From Hawksworthiomyces lignivorus (Eukaryota > Ascomycota > Sordariomycetes > Ophiostomatales > Ophiostomataceae), in NCBI GenBank assembly GCA_002917075.1, contig NTMA01000032.1, positions 62,001-126,000 on the forward strand: DNA of 64,000 nucleotides. The letters run 5' to 3'. Shown here piece by piece: positions 20,133 through 31,491 of this stretch. Position 1 is the first letter of the stretch; each line of letters starts with the position of its first letter. The translations under genes were made by a program, and so were the position numbers. Under the pieces are notes generated by a model. The model was given only the letters and a program-made list of their open reading frames with translations, searched no databases and was not told where the DNA came from.

Positions 20133-23100
20133 TAGGACAGGACGGCAGAGGGTGAGATATAGCAAGAAATAGAAGAATAGGACAAGATGGTCGAGCAAGA
20201 AAGAAAAGGAAGCGAATTGGAGAAAACGGCGCGGCTAAATATCAAATGCAACGAAGCATGTGAAGGCGACGAACGAGAGGGAAGAGAGAGGAGGTAAAAA
20301 GAGACGGGGCAGTAAAAGAGGATCACAGGGAGAAGGGGACACAGACAGAGAGAGAGAAAGAAGTGCAGGAATGGAGGAGTGTCCTACATGCGGCACACAA
20401 GAGGGATGTAAAAGACGATAACGGGAACAAAGAAAGGTTCTCGGTCAGGAAGAGCGCCTTACTTGGTCAAACTACGAGCAGAATTACTAGAGATCGCCCT
20501 GGTCCAATGACGAAAGGACCGGGAGAACAAGGGAAAGGCATAAGGCAGCAACGGTTGTTGAAGGGAATTGGGGGTGGAAACGAAGAGGAAAAGAGATGAG
20601 GGGGGGAGAGACACCGGACAAGGATAAGGACAAGCAAGGACAGGGACTCCCAGTATTGTTTGGAAGAGAGGCAGAGAAAGAAGAAAACAAAGGGAAAAGG
20701 GGGGGTGGATCAGAAGGGTAGAATGGCATCAAATGGCACTAGAAGGACGCCAGAAGACAAATGGAAGCACCAGAGACAGCTCGCTTGTGGACAGTCTAGG
20801 GGTGCCAAGACAAGTGGACGGCCAAAAGGACGATGAGATGTAACCAAGACAGATATCGACACGCACATACGAGGGCTACGAGAGCCGACTATTCCCTTTG
20901 TGTAGTGAGACAGAACAGATGAACAAGGACAAGGACAAGGAAAGACACCGCCCACTTTTCTAAGGCTGACGATGAGAGAAGCAGTGAAGTAGGGGGGAAA
21001 TGGCGGACGCGGGCGGCGAAGAGTGGGCTCAAGCGAGACGAAGTGGATATATTGATTGCAATGCGTGCGTGCGTGTTTGCGTGCGAGTTCCTCGTACGCG
21101 AACGAAGGCATTTGCGGCAACAGAGACGGCCATTCTTTCTGCGAATAGGACGCTGTTTGTCCAATACGTACATGCATGTGTGTGCATGCAGCCAAAACAG
21201 AAAAGACTCATTTCATCTCGCAAGATGGGGCGCCATCGAGTCATAGTTGCTCATGCGGTCACAGCTGTCGGGTTTCGGGGCAAATGGTGTCCACCTTTTT
21301 TTGCAAGCGAAACAGTACTAGCACATAGAGACGCGACCGAGCTCTCCTGCTGCTGGAGAGATGCTATTAACTAGCAGCTATTTTGCGAGACAAAGAAGGG
21401 GGAGCTCTCGCTCGATCGTTTTTTGAGGCTTGCGGCGCTAGGACCAAGTCATGGGGAAACGGCTGCGAGCTCCCGTGGAGATTGGAGGCTGGCAATAATT
21501 CGCCAATATTTTGGCAACAAAACAACCAAGCAGCCAAGCGATCACTAGTACGTGCAGACAAGGGAACACAAGAAATGTCTCGCTCGTGTACACCGAAAGA
21601 CAAACAGGCGATCTCTCCAGCGGGAATATAGGGGAGCTGCGCAGGGGGTGACCGATGGGAGACCAGCCGCGGAACAGTGCCAAAGAAAACGGTCAGGGAC
21701 AGCAGGGGAGTGGGGAATCCCAATCGGAAAGTCCACGATAGGACTTGGTATTACTCGTACTCTGTACGGCGTAGTCCTGGGCTTGGGGGGGGGGGAGGTG
21801 GTGATCGACAAGGCACCCTGGGAGGCGAAATATCGACTTGGACAGTATGAGTTCTGCGCACAGTCAGACTACGAAATTGCTTGCAGTAATAACGGGGCCG
21901 CTAAAATATCACAGCCCAAGGGTTTATTGGCGCTGGGACTTGGTGGAAATGCGGTTTGGCCGCGTATTATGGGAGCATCAATCCACTGTATACGAATGCA
22001 GCAGCTCGAAACAAGGTCCAACAGCCCAAAAAGGTGCATTTTGGTTACGAGACGATAAAGCAAAATAGAAAAAGGGGCCTCGACTGAAGCAATAATAAGA
22101 AAATGGACCGGAGAGGGGCTCTGAGATCAATGTGGCCTAATGACTTGCGCATTGCCCTGCAGCGGATGTCTATCTTTGCTTGTCTCTTCGCCTCGACTTT
22201 AAATTGATGTTGCCTGGCGTCAGAAGGTGCTGTAGTTGGCGGTAGGAGAGCGAAGAAGGGCAGCAGAACGGGAGGCTAAGAACAAAGAAAGAGAAGGACA
22301 ACGAAATGATAAGGCTAGGGGAGGCTAGGGAGGCTATGAGGGGCCAGGGAGGCTGTGGGATAGCCTCTCTACCATGGGGGACTGACCGACCGACAACCAT
22401 TAGGGAAGATGTCGGGTTGGCGAAAATGAGCAAACAAGGGCGGCCGTTTCATTGGACAGGGTCCAGAGAGCACAGCAACGTGCCGCTGCCGATTCGCCGT
22501 AGCTTTGGGATCTCTTCACTAATTGCTGGTAATTATGGACAGTACTAAGGCCTCTTCTCTCCCTGTCCCCCCTTCTCCCCCCACCAAATGGCCTCTTCGC
22601 AAAGAGGCCCAAAAAGGACCAAGAGAACCAAGGGGGCCAAGACAAAGGCAGCGCAAATTGCTGTCCATATTTGGCTTGGCGATGTGGTCACATTCCCTTG
22701 TTCTGCCTCACCAATTCCCTGATTGTTTCCTTACTTTTGCTGGTGTGTTGACCCTTATTTGTCTCTTGGTCATTCTATATTTGCCATTTCTTCTCCGGAT
22801 CTTTCCCGCTGTCCCGCGTGCTCGTTTCTTCGTTTCTCGCTTTGCTCAGCTATGAGGCTAACACACGAACCGGTGACTACGAAAGGAAACTCGAGCGGAA
22901 GAAAGGAAAGCTGCAGGGGAAGCAAAGAACCGACAAGAGGGAGAAATGCGAGCAACAGTCACGATGCAGAGGATTTTAGGTTGAAACAAAAAAAAAATGC
23001 TAAATAAATAAACGAGAACTGCACACAGGCTGTCTACAGGCTGTCCAGCGTCAATGCCGCTTTTCCTGCCGCGACGGCCTGGCCCTACTTTTTCTTTCCT

Positions 23101-23482
23101 TCCTTTCCACTCTGCACATTGGCCAGCGTCGTCATCTGCACGGCGCAGGAACATGATTCCGCGGCCACCACACCTTTTTTCCTATTCCTCTCTGTGCCCA
23201 TTGCATTTACATCCACTGGCATATGCCGGCGACGACACGTTACGCACATTGGCAAATACAGGTGAAGAGGCTGAAATGGTCCAGATGCACAAGCACCTTC
23301 TGCTGGTCAGGCAGAAGCAATAATAAGCCATGGCCGAAAAAGGTAGCCTGCCAATACTGCCAGGCATTCCTCTCCATGCATTCGCACTGGTAGTCCGATA
23401 CTATGCGCGTGCATGCAGCGTGCTCGAACATGCCCGAAACTGCCCTCTTCTATGCTTAAGCTTGGTTTGGCTTTCATTTGCC

Positions 23483-23496
23483 CTCTCTCTCTCTCT
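23483..23496 (+). repeat. CT dinucleotide microsatellite
   Basis: A short uninterrupted CT run in intergenic DNA. Confidence 0.75.
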
Positions 23497-24865
23497 ATGC
23501 CAATAGGTCGTCTGTTTGTCCAACAGATTGTATGAACAGCAAAGAAACGCTTCGTACCATTAGGAAAACTAAGAGACTCGTATTCTTTCAATTGTAATTT
23601 TTATTTTCTACCAGGCCTTGGTTTCCCCTGGCGCGGTAAGAGGAGCACTGTGTAAAACGGCAACAAGTATCGCAAAATGTCCCGAATGCAATACGTCATC
23701 GGAGAGCGAGCGTTGTAGTTTGTTGAATTCGCTAGTGTGGGCGGCGGGTATTACGGACACCATGCACCGCAACGACGAGAATAGCACGGCTCAAGATGGG
23801 AAAGTCCAGCCAGAAACCCAAGACACAAAAGACACAAAGACACTAAGAGAGGCACATGAGGACGAAAGAGTAAGTCTATTGCCCGAATTCGAGCAGCAAC
23901 TGGTCCAACCAAGAAAAGGAGTGTATTCGTACCCAAAACATAGAGGGGGCAACCAAAAGCTGTTTTCTGCTCCTGCAGCTCATGTCATTCTTTAGCGGGA
24001 TTAGGCGGCCTTTGGTTCTCAGTCTTGACAAAGTCGACCAACCGCTGACAGGGGACGTCATACCCTTCAGGACGTCTCCGAACCCACACTTCCATGGCGC
24101 CGATTCTCTTTGGTGGAATTTGTGCGGTTGCTATGCATGTCGGCTCGGCCGTCGGAGTCGATCTCCTCGCTCGTACAGCACTTTCTCCAATTGATCTGTT
24201 TGCAAGTGACCGAAACTAGTCCGCCGCCTCCTGGCCCGGCGACGTACAGCCTGCCAGTGCAGCCACTCAAAATCCCCGTGACAGATCTTTGCTTTTGGCT
24301 AGTGGGCAAGACTGTAGGAGGTGTGGCTTACCGCCTTGTGCGTAGGTTGAAAACTATGCAAGTCGGCGCCTCATAGGGCTCGTTGTTGGCGGACGACAGC
24401 CGACAGAAGAGACGCGCTTAGCCTTTTAGTACAGTTGAGGGGAGAGCACATCATCTATTCCGAAGTTCTGGTCTCAAAAATAGAGCAAGTCGCTATTCTC
24501 GCATTGGAAGAAAAACAGAAGGTGACTTTCCAGCGGCTGCCGAATCGGCGGATGCGATAACTTCAGTTGGCAAGTACTTCTCGATTCGAGAACCGTACAA
24601 GATATCACATTCTCTCTTCTAGTGCCAGAACACTTCACGCTCTTTAGACAGTAGGCAATTTAAGCTCTTTCTATATCAACGAGGTGTAAACGGATGCGAA
24701 GCGAAAGAAAATAAAGGAAATGCGACGGCCTATGCTACACGCTATTTTGAAAGAGCACCCTTTCACCAGCTTGCTTGCGTAGTCTAGGCCCAGAGGAGGA
24801 GAATTCTTACCCTATGCTAGCCCTCGTGCGGGCGGCAAGGATCTATAGCCAGCCGCAGATACATA

Positions 24866-26783
24866 TCACTCTGGATTAGTGCTGTTGGTGCATCTTGCGC
24901 CGTCGATGTTCATTCCGTACGTAGATCCAGTAGAGCCAACAAGCTCCGCTTCCATCAAGCTGCGGACGAATCTAAAAAGTTGGCCAGAATTTGCGCCGGT
25001 CCAAGTGGAAAGAAAACCACTTCAAATCAAATTTATCAATGGTCGCCCTCTCCGTGCTAGCGCCACCAACAGTGAATAGATAGTCATCCCGTTGGGGGAC
25101 ATATACCCAGTCTCTGTTGGGGTGCTGATTCATACTGCCATAGTGGCCTTCTCTATCGATCTGCCCAAATGTTGTCCGAGCCCGGTTTTACGTCAATGCG
25201 ATACCAGTATCCCAAACCGCCCGAAATCCAGAAATAGCCATTTCCATCGACGTCACCTATGGTAATTGTGTCGTTGAGCGCGTATGAGTTGAGAATGTTA
25301 ACTTCTCCCATCGGCGATATCCGCACTAGGTTTATATCTGTCGTGTTCTGTGCTATGCCACAAATATAGTTGTCGAGAACGTTGTATCCGATAGCGTTAA
25401 TTGGCCGGCCATCGCCTATACCAGCAGCGATAGGACTCGCCTCGCCTGTCTTTAGGTCAATACTATATAGGTCGTTAAGGTTGACTAGGTAGCCAAGCAC
25501 AGAGCACTCAAAAGTCGGTAACGCTAAGATTGAACTAGACGCCGATGTCAACGTCATTCATAGTGAGGTCTCAAAAGTAGAATACGACGTGGTTGAGACT
25601 GATGAGCTGCTTGAAGATACTGAGTTGCTTGAAGATACTGAGCTGCTGGAAGATCCTGAGCTGCTGGAAGATACTGAACTGCTGGAAGATACTGAACTGC
25701 TGGAAAACACTGAGCTGCTGGAAAACACTGAACTGCTGGAAGATGCTGAGCTTGTAGACGCTGGCATGCTTGAGGATGTCGAACTGTTCGAATATATGCG
25801 GCTACTCGAAGAAATCGAGCTGCTTGAAAACATTGAGCTGCTTAAAGCTGTAAGACTTGAAGAAGCCGAATTACTAGAAGATAATAAGCTAGTAGGAGAC
25901 ACTGAGCTGCTCGAGGGCATAGAGCTGCTTGGTGATGAGCTGCTTGATACTACACTACTCAAAGACGCAGGCCTGTTTGATGAAAACGAGATGCTAGGAG
26001 ATAACGAGCGGCTTAAGGACGACGAGCTACTTGATGATAATGGGCCACTGGTCTCTGAGTTGCTAGTCGTTAAGCTGCAGGTCGTTGAGCTGCCTGAAAC
26101 AGGTAAGGTTGAAGATGTCAAACTGTTTGAATATATATTGGCTACTCGAAGATATCAAATCACTTGAGAATATCGTGCTACTTGATAACGAAGTGCTGCT
26201 TAAAAGGATTGAAGTGTTTGGGGGGATCGAATTACTCGAGACGGCAGAGCTTTCAGAAGGTATTAGGCTGCTCGGGAGCATAGAACCGCTTGGGGATATT
26301 GAAATGCTTGAGATTGTAGGCCTGCTTGGAGTTATTGAGCTACCAGGTGATGATAAGCTCCGTGAGAACGAGGTCTCTATATGCTTAGAAGACATTGATA
26401 CCTTAGAAGCCGTTGGTCTCGATGTTGGAATTTGTGACATCTGTGGTCTCTAGATCTACCAATCTGTCAGCTATTCAGGGCTCCGTACATCTAAGAACAT
26501 TGAGTAGGAAGAGAGGCGGATGTTTGCTTATCGTGGAACGGGGCACGGTTGCTGTCGTATATGTGACAGTCGCGCCGGGAATCGTGATGACGTATATCGA
26601 GCAAACTTCTCCCCATATGATCGTTGAACTGAGGAATAATTCCTCAATATTCTGCCATTCACATATCACCGAGATGGCGGACCCAACTCCAAGGCGTAAA
26701 AGCCAAGGAGAAGGCAAAAACATAGATGACACAGCATCATGTTGTATACTAATCTGGATGTTTCGAGCTTGTATAGTTATCAT
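24866..26783 (-). pseudogene. Decayed cell-surface protein gene: Ser-rich stalk plus DUF6923-like domain
   Basis: Minus-strand relic of a probable secreted fungal surface protein, now in at least five pieces. From the 5' end: 26783-26475 starts with ATG and has a weak hydrophobic stretch plus GEVCSIYVITIPGATVTYTT. 26440-26063 and 26121-25558 are Ser/Thr-rich stalk in two different frames, the second containing an 18-bp minisatellite. An in-frame TGA at 25558-25560 separates the stalk from 25557-25153, which reads NDLYSIDLKTGE, INAIGYNVLDNYICGI and GYFWISGGLGYWYRIDV, the pattern of DUF6923 (formerly in collagen/hyalin-like fungal proteins). The frame then breaks near 25157 and continues as REGHYGSMNQHPNRDWVYVP and YLFTVGGAST to a stop at 24972. 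A third frame ends with DGARC near 24880-24895 and stops at 24866. Stops and frame changes cannot all be explained by GT-AG introns that I can find. Sequencing error is a less likely alternative. Base composition is more AT-rich than in neighbouring genes. Confidence 0.7.
25604..25747 (-). repeat. 18-bp minisatellite coding a Ser-rich hexapeptide, eight copies
   Basis: Eight tandem units of 18 bp (+ strand consensus GAGCTGCTGGAAGATACT) differing at one to four positions. On the minus strand each unit encodes a six-residue Ser repeat of the type V(S/F)SSSS. More diverged copies of the same unit continue to about 26060. This is the stalk of the decayed surface-protein gene. The complementary + strand is open as repeated LLEDTE, which is a shadow. 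Confidence 0.9.
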
Positions 26784-29700
26784 AGACTGATTTCAAGAAG
26801 AGAAGGTGACTTGAAGAAGCTCTAGATAAGAATCTAGGTTATACATAGCCTCATTTGTATAAACGCAACTCCTTGAATGAAGAACGATTGTTTTCGCGCT
26901 TCAAAATCCAGTTTCCAAAATAAAGAAGACGCTTCCTCCCCTATAAGACAGCTTCATGAATACCAAACATAAAACTGGTAAATATAGATATATATAATAA
27001 CCTGGTTGTTCTATCTACGCTTGCGGTTGTTTATATTAAATACATCAAACCAGCATTCAGGGATATATCCAAGTCAAATCATGATGGAGAGGCTATGGAA
27101 ATCGTTTCCAGGACGATAGGGCGGAAGTAGGCAATATAGCGTAGGTTTAGTATGCCATAGTAGTAAGTAATCCTTAGTTACAAAAGGCCTTTTTTTTTTT
27201 TTGTTTTACATTGTAATTGCAAGGGGATTGATTTTTCTTGATTATATCTACGGGGCCTCCCTAGACAATATGAGGACTTGTTAAAAAAAAAACGCACAGA
27301 ACAAGCTAGTCTAGAGTACTTTTGTATCGCAAGAGAGATGCTTGTTTTTAATAAGAATGGTCTCTAGTCGCCATATCTGGATATACACATTCCAAAGACA
27401 AGAATTTAGAAAGAGCAAAACTGCAACAATACGTTTTGCGGACCCCAGGCTAACTGAGTGTACTCATTCGAGATTTAGTCAGGGTATACAGTCACCGTAT
27501 TCGCTATTTTGGCGCACATGAACATGGTGTTTTAGAACAATGAGTATATTTCAATATTTTTTCTTCAAGAAAGGATGACAGTGTTATTATCAAGTGGAAG
27601 AGCTTCAGAGGCTTATGAGACACGATCCGTTCCCATCGCAATCGCAATTACGCAAGCGGAATCTAAGAAACTTGGAACTGGTACTAAGATTGCGAAACTT
27701 CGGTGTGTTCAGAGTTTAAAAGCCAGATAACGAATAAACTTCTTCCAGAACGCAGAGATGCACAGTCAACCCTTGCATTTGCACTGATGCGTATATACGT
27801 AGTCGCTGCCTCCCTAACTTCAAAAACAATAGGCAGAAAAAGGGCGAATGCTGTCCTTGTTAGTACACAACTTCATAGAGATGTCTTTTTAATGTGACGA
27901 CCGGAAACTGCACAGACTTCCTCTCTTGCTGCTGTGGCTGGATATGTAACGGAGTATCCTAGGAACTAAGTGAAGCTCGAAAATTTGAATTCGTGTCGAC
28001 AATGTCGCCCCGTACGTAAAAACCTAGGTGATGGAGCTATTTTTATCATAGCTTGCTGTGTACTGAAGCTGAAAGCCAATTAAAGTATCACAAAGAGAGT
28101 GTGCCACGGCCACTGCTACGGATGCTGCCATGATGTGGGAAATTGTGAACCATTTATCACTGCTATTAGGACTAGATTCACTGCTTAGATGATGATACGG
28201 GCGCATTTTATACTGTCCAAGACCTCTTCGTGTAACGCCGTTTTGAGCGGCATTCACTCACCATTGAAGCATTGGATTCGTCGCCGGTTGCGGTCCTACA
28301 AAAGCGTCTAGCATGCCTGTCAGTGTACAGCTGTCTCGAAGCAAGAATTGTTATTAGGCTTTCTCAATAAAACATTGAGAAACACTTCGTGATCACAGCC
28401 AATCACAACACATCCACAGATGCAATTATGTAGCATTGCCAGCCTTGATTGAGGGGTGCCAAAAGTCCGCCGCGGCTGCGCAGCTGACGCAGAGAACTTT
28501 CTCCCCAGCTCTGTGTGGCTCTTTCACCCCAAGACGTGGCTGTTGAGTGTGCGCCACGGCAGGTGTGTCGAGAAGGCTCGATTCTTTTTTGCAAAAACGA
28601 ACCCGCTGCGTCCGGCCTGTGCTTGACGATCGCAAAAGAGCGGTCTGCCCGCGCGGGAAGACCAGGAAGTGGACATGGCGCATCTCAGCACGGAGAACTG
28701 CTTGTGCGTTCCACTTGGGCTGGTAAGTGAGAGAGGCACAGCATCTAGCGGCAGTGGGTACGGAATCATAAGCATATATACGAAGAATGCTTCTTTTGCT
28801 CGGCAGCGCACGGCAGCACGGACGCTGAGCGGGACGCACGCAGCTTTTATATGTAGCAAAAAAGCGGGCACAAGAGCAGCGCAGAAACGAGAAGCAGACA
28901 GGGCCATTTGCGTGTATGAGTGAGACCTGCGCTAGAGCATGGAGACCAGACGTCTCTAGCATTCACGCACTGAAAACCCAAGGACGCAGCATCGCGACGG
29001 CAGCGGGCTTTCGCGCAGTTTGTCGTCCATGTCCATAGTGGACCTGGCAGAAAACGGCAACTACATTGAGTGCCGTTCCCACCAGCTGAAGCCTGCTTGT
29101 GACTCTCTGCTCTAGCTGGAACCGATTGCCCTAACGTCTTGGCAGTGCCGTGAGTGGTGGGGCATCGTTCTCGCGTCTTTCTCTTCGCGCTGCAAATCAC
29201 ACGGTGCCGACGGAAGCTCTGTTTGGTCGGTTTGTGCTGCACGTCAGCTCTGGGCAGCAGAAAATTGCCCCCGTATCTTACTTGTCCCACTGGCTCTCCG
29301 ACGCAGCTGTTCCAATTGCGATCGGCCAAGCCAACTAGAGCTCCAGGGCTGGAGGACGTGGCTGGCTGCTGCTGTGCGCGTGGTGCGGTCTCCTGCACAA
29401 ACACAGATGCGGTGCGTCTCGAGAGGGCACAGAACCGAAGGTCTCTATCTACAAAAGTGATTCCGATTGTGACTGAACAGGGACTAGCCGTCTTGGCCAA
29501 GGATAAGCTCCATTTTGCTCGTCCTCCCGTGTGCCGTCCTCCCAGGCGCATGGCCACCATTGCACGACGTTACTGGCTGGCTTCTCCCCTGCGTATCATC
29601 TCCTTCTCATCTCACGTCCTCCGTCCCCAACAAAATGCGAGCAGCGTCGGTCTTTTGCGGTCTGCTCTGGTCTGTGTGTATGGCTGCATTGTTCTCTTCT

Positions 29701-30553
29701 CACCTCTTCTTCTTAATTGCTTTTCAGGGCCCCTATCTCTTTGAAACAAGCTTAGCCTGTGGCCACAGAGTTGCGTTGCTTCTGATTTGGCTCCGCCTCA
29801 ATACGTCTATTTTCTCTCTTTTCCTTTATCTTTTTGCCTATGAGCAGAGCTGTTTCCGGCCTGTGGTGTTTACGTACTCAATAATACATATTTGAAGCTC
29901 CACAAACCAGAAGTGGAAACACTCTCTGCCCTTTTAGCTGCCTGTCCTATTATTCTCTTCTTCTTTTTCGTATCTCGAATATTATGACGCGGACAGTGGC
30001 TCAGGTGGCTCAAGCAGCAATGGCTCGCAAACCAGAGCGAGAAGCGACTCGTTCGGAGAAGGGAGAAAAGCGGAAGCAGAGTGAGATGGTCCCTGATTTT
30101 GGCCGTACGGGGTATAGTATGGCATGGTGGTCGTAATTTTGATATTAAAAATAGAGCAAGGGTGGAGGTAATAAGATCTAGCACAAAGAGAAAATAAGGC
30201 AGGGTTCCGTGTATCTAACTATCTCCACTTCCTTGCTGCCCCCTTCACTGCTCTCTGACCCAGTCCCTTTTCCAGCTGGGCTCCCTCCGTACTTTTCTTG
30301 CCCATTCCCATACGAGGCCAGGAGAGAGACGAGCTCGTCCTGCGAAGCCCATCGCCCGACCGACCCGCCACCCTGTTTTTTCTGGTTTCTTTACATAAAT
30401 CGTTCCCCGCCTTTCTTATTTTTTCTTTTCTTTTCTCTCTCTCCTGTTTCTCTTCTCCCCTTCTCGTATTCATCATTCATCATCAACTACTTTCAAAAAA
30501 AATCATCTCAAAAACTTCCAATTTCTCTCCTCCTAAGTTCTACACTTGTCAAA
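26784..30553. other. Gene-poor region upstream of the CYSTM micropeptide gene
   Basis: No gene supported. 26784-28260 is AT-rich (T13 run at 27190-27202) with no recognisable coding sequence. From about 28400 to 30550 the base composition is more balanced and probably includes the promoter and leader of the gene at 30554; the last 200 bp are pyrimidine-rich on the + strand, as is usual near fungal transcription starts. Confidence 0.5.
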
Positions 30554-31012
30554 ATGGACGCTCCTATCAAGACCGTTGCCATGGAGGCGGTTCCCGCCAA
30601 GAACGCCGAGGCCGCCGTGGAGCAGCCCGTAAGTTACCCTAAATAGCAATGTTCTACCCTATTTCCCATGAAGACGTCACCGGCGAGACAAGGCGTCAGG
30701 CCAAGACGTCATGTTTTGCCTGCCCTGGAGTCTTATCGCACGCCATTCTTCCAGCCACTATGGCCAACCTCCACTACACAACATGGCTACTGTGGCAGCC
30801 GCGTGCTCCAGCCTTACATATTTCATAAACCTTATCTATGCTGCAAATCTATATAAATATAAAGGCTGACACCCTCTCCTCCTGCATAGTCCCGTGTCGA
30901 GCCCATGTCCGTCGAGGCCAACCTGCGCGGCGGTGACGACGAGGCTGCTGAGGTCTGCTGCGGTCTCTGCGCTGCCTTCGCCTGCTTCGAGTGCTGCAAG
31001 TGCTGCTGCTAA
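30554..31012 (+). CDS. CYSTM-type cysteine-rich micropeptide (65 aa)
   Basis: Exons 30554-30628 and 30890-31012, separated by an unusually long 261-nt intron (GTAAGT...TGCATAG, in phase). The 65-aa product has an acidic/Ala-rich N-terminal half, LRGG at 37-40, and a C-terminal block CCGLCAAFACFECCKCCC (48-65) with nine Cys in 18 residues. This resembles the cysteine-rich transmembrane module (CYSTM) of small eukaryotic stress-tolerance proteins, which are thought to be membrane-attached through a short hydrophobic/Cys segment, probably palmitoylated, and to influence redox or metal tolerance (family knowledge). The alternative is a metallothionein-like metal binder, but the hydrophobic residues among the cysteines fit CYSTM better. 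ATG context CAAAATGG is good. Its tail faces the catalase gene 479 bp away. Confidence 0.82.
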
Positions 31013-31491
31013 ATTGGAGGAGAAGACGAGGAGAGATGCGGTTCTGTTTTAATGAGGAGAAAGCGGCCATGAACAGAGGCAGTTCTCGATACCAGCGGAG
31101 CGGACAAATGGAGGACAGGGGGTGATTGCTATGAGAGAGAGAATATAATACCACAATGTTTCTGGATGCGTTAGGACTGGGATCTCGCTCTTTTTCGATT
31201 TCCTTTGTGTTTTTGTTATCCAATTTATTATATATTCTATGATGAATTAGCCACGAACGACAGTGCGAACGAACAAGTCGCTCAATCGAGGCGCATTCAC
31301 AGTATTCTTCAATTGCCAATTTAAGGCGAAATCGCCTATTTGAGATCTCATCCCTCATTTTGTTCCCATCGTACGAAACGCATTGTGATTGGAGGCCGAG
31401 AGGCCTGCCGTGTATTATTGTACACACAAAGACAAATATCATTCTGTTGCAAGCTAGAAGACTGCTCCTCAAGAGCTGGCCAGTGCCGTGT
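31013..31491. other. Shared 3' region of the CYSTM and catalase genes
   Basis: A 479-bp tail-to-tail spacer, AT-rich, with no extra gene visible. Confidence 0.6.

Larger units (their letters stand above)
19579..24865. other. Large gene-free region upstream of the small Ser-rich gene
   Basis: About 5.3 kb without a supportable gene. The + strand is purine-rich from about 20000 to 21000, i.e. pyrimidine-rich in the direction of the minus-strand gene, suggesting a long promoter or leader. It contains simple repeats: GT at 19990-20003, TGTGAGCAG-type at 20086-20132, a CGTG-rich tract near 21060-21090 and CT at 23483-23496. A 41-codon frame at 24094-24219 was considered and rejected. No RNA gene was seen. 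Confidence 0.5.

Noticed and set aside
24094..24219. 41-codon hydrophobic frame beginning MAPILFGGICAVAMH
   Set aside because: It could be a tiny membrane peptide, but there is no codon or motif support and it lies in a gene-free region; chance is as likely.
25589..26167. Acidic LLEDTE-repeat protein on the + strand
   Set aside because: It is the complement of the Ser-rich minisatellite; the minus strand carries the recognisable surface-protein domain.
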